Origin: an uncultured Flaviramulus sp.
Lineage (GTDB): Bacteria > Bacteroidota > Bacteroidia > Flavobacteriales > Flavobacteriaceae
Assembly (NCBI GenBank): GCA_947487155.1
Contig: CANKVS010000015.1
Span: 1 to 64,000 of the forward strand
Direction: 5' to 3'
Length of the DNA: 64,000 nucleotides
Shown: piece after piece, positions 63,364 to 64,000 of the stretch
Position numbering within the stretch: position 1 is the stretch's first letter
Layout of the letters: the number at the start of each line of letters is the position of its first letter
Notes under the pieces: model-generated
Databases searched by the model: none
Told to the model about the DNA's origin: nothing
Seen by the model: the letters and a program-made list of their open reading frames with translations, nothing else
Made by a program: the position numbers and the translations under genes

Positions 63364-64000
63364 ATGAAGCAAGACTTTATTTCGTTTCAAGATACCGGAT
63401 ATTTTTCAAAATTAGTTTGTAATTATCTTAATGAAGATATAGAATTACAACAGTTTTATAATCGATTTCCAAAACTTGAAAATTTTCAAGATCAAATCAA
63501 AGAAAAAAGCGAATCTGTTCAAGCAGAATCGAGAACTGTTTTGGTTGAAGCTTTAAAGAAGCAATATCGAAATATTGATACTTCAAAGGTAACACTTCAA
63601 AATATAGAGGCTTTAAAAGCAGATAATGCATTTACAATTACCACGGGACATCAGTTAAATTTATTTACTGGGCCGCTATACTTTTTGTATAAAATTGTTT
63701 CTGTTATAAACCTTTCAATAGAATTAAAACAGCAATATCCCGATTATAATTTTGTGCCCGTTTATTGGATGGCAACAGAAGATCATGATTTCGAGGAAAT
63801 TAATTATTTCAATTTCAAAGGCAAAAAAGTGACATGGCATCGAGATTCTAGCGGTGCTGTTGGCGAATTATCTAATGATGGATTAGAAGAGGTTTTTGAG
63901 TTATTTTCAAAAGAATTAGGCAATAGTAAAAATGCAGAATATTTAAAAACACTTTTTAAAAAATCGTATTTAGAACATGCAAATTTAGCAGATGCGACAC
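63364..64000 (+). CDS. bshC: Bacillithiol biosynthesis cysteine-adding enzyme BshC (5' part)
   Basis: The first 212 codons of BshC, cut by the window end. It begins MKQDFISFQDTGYFSKLVCN, and TITTGHQLNLFTGPLYFLYK and PVYWMATEDHDFEEINYF are the conserved family motifs of the Rossmann-like core. BshC joins cysteine to glucosaminyl-malate in the last step of bacillithiol synthesis, a thiol used by many Bacteroidota. The start lies directly after an interspersed repeat. bshA and bshB are not in the window. Confidence 0.95.
   Translation, partial: MKQDFISFQDTGYFSKLVCNYLNEDIELQQFYNRFPKLENFQDQIKEKSESVQAESRTVLVEALKKQYRNIDTSKVTLQNIEALKADNAFTITTGHQLNLFTGPLYFLYKIVSVINLSIELKQQYPDYNFVPVYWMATEDHDFEEINYFNFKGKKVTWHRDSSGAVGELSNDGLEEVFELFSKELGNSKNAEYLKTLFKKSYLEHANLADAT

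Overview
This 64 kb window is a chromosomal segment of an AT-rich member of the Bacteroidota, almost certainly family Flavobacteriaceae. The evidence is a SusC/SusD pair, secreted proteins ending in type IX secretion (T9SS) sorting domains, the flavobacterial promoter pattern TTTG-N19-TAnnTTTG before rpsL, starts preceded by A-rich sequence instead of Shine-Dalgarno motifs, a TPR histidine kinase, CtlX, and BshC of bacillithiol synthesis. The genus cannot be fixed from the sequence alone. No tRNA, rRNA, CRISPR array, prophage or complete insertion sequence was seen.

Layout. 1-7.9 kb: a DoxX-type membrane protein, a giant alpha-2-macroglobulin-like protein (2047 aa) with a thioester motif and a SusC-like TonB-box peptide in its bait-region position, and a divergent secreted TPR protein. 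8-20 kb: an Mpl-like Mur ligase, two alkaline-phosphatase-superfamily lipoproteins (a phosphodiesterase-like protein and a sulfatase), a PaiB-like flavin protein, radC, an envelope-flavoured run (deacetylase-like protein, HAD nucleotidase, lipoprotein, beta-barrel-like protein, secreted coiled-coil protein), and rarA. 20-34.3 kb: rhomboid protease, rlmB, then a minus-strand locus of SusC, SusD, two surface lipoproteins, an arylsulfotransferase-like T9SS protein and an M36 T9SS metalloprotease, followed by a stand-alone Omp85-family barrel protein.

34.7-52.5 kb: one long plus-strand translation cluster in which the str, S10, spc and alpha operons are joined: rpsL-rpsG-fusA-rpsJ-rplC-D-W-B-rpsS-rplV-rpsC-rplP-rpmC-rpsQ-rplN-X-E-rpsN-H-rplF-R-rpsE-rpmD-rplO-secY-infA-rpmJ-rpsM-K-D-rpoA-rplQ. 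tuf is absent. rpmD and rpmJ are very short but intact. Several gaps in the cluster are filled by palindromic repeats that end directly at the next start codon, and there are hairpins between rpsJ and rplC and between rpsK and rpsD. 52.5-64 kb: carA, eno, gltA, two arginine-deiminase-superfamily hydrolases (one is CtlX), a TPR sensor histidine kinase, argS, and the 5' part of bshC, cut by the window end.

Most of the window is core metabolism and translation. The most unusual items are the TonB-box-like peptide inside the macroglobulin bait region, the repeat families placed beside or inside the starts of genes (including one inside a signal-peptide region), the repeats in the ribosomal gene cluster, and the SusCD locus paired with a secreted peptidase and a sulfotransferase-like propeller instead of glycoside hydrolases. 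I did not find a clearly new defence or mobile system.
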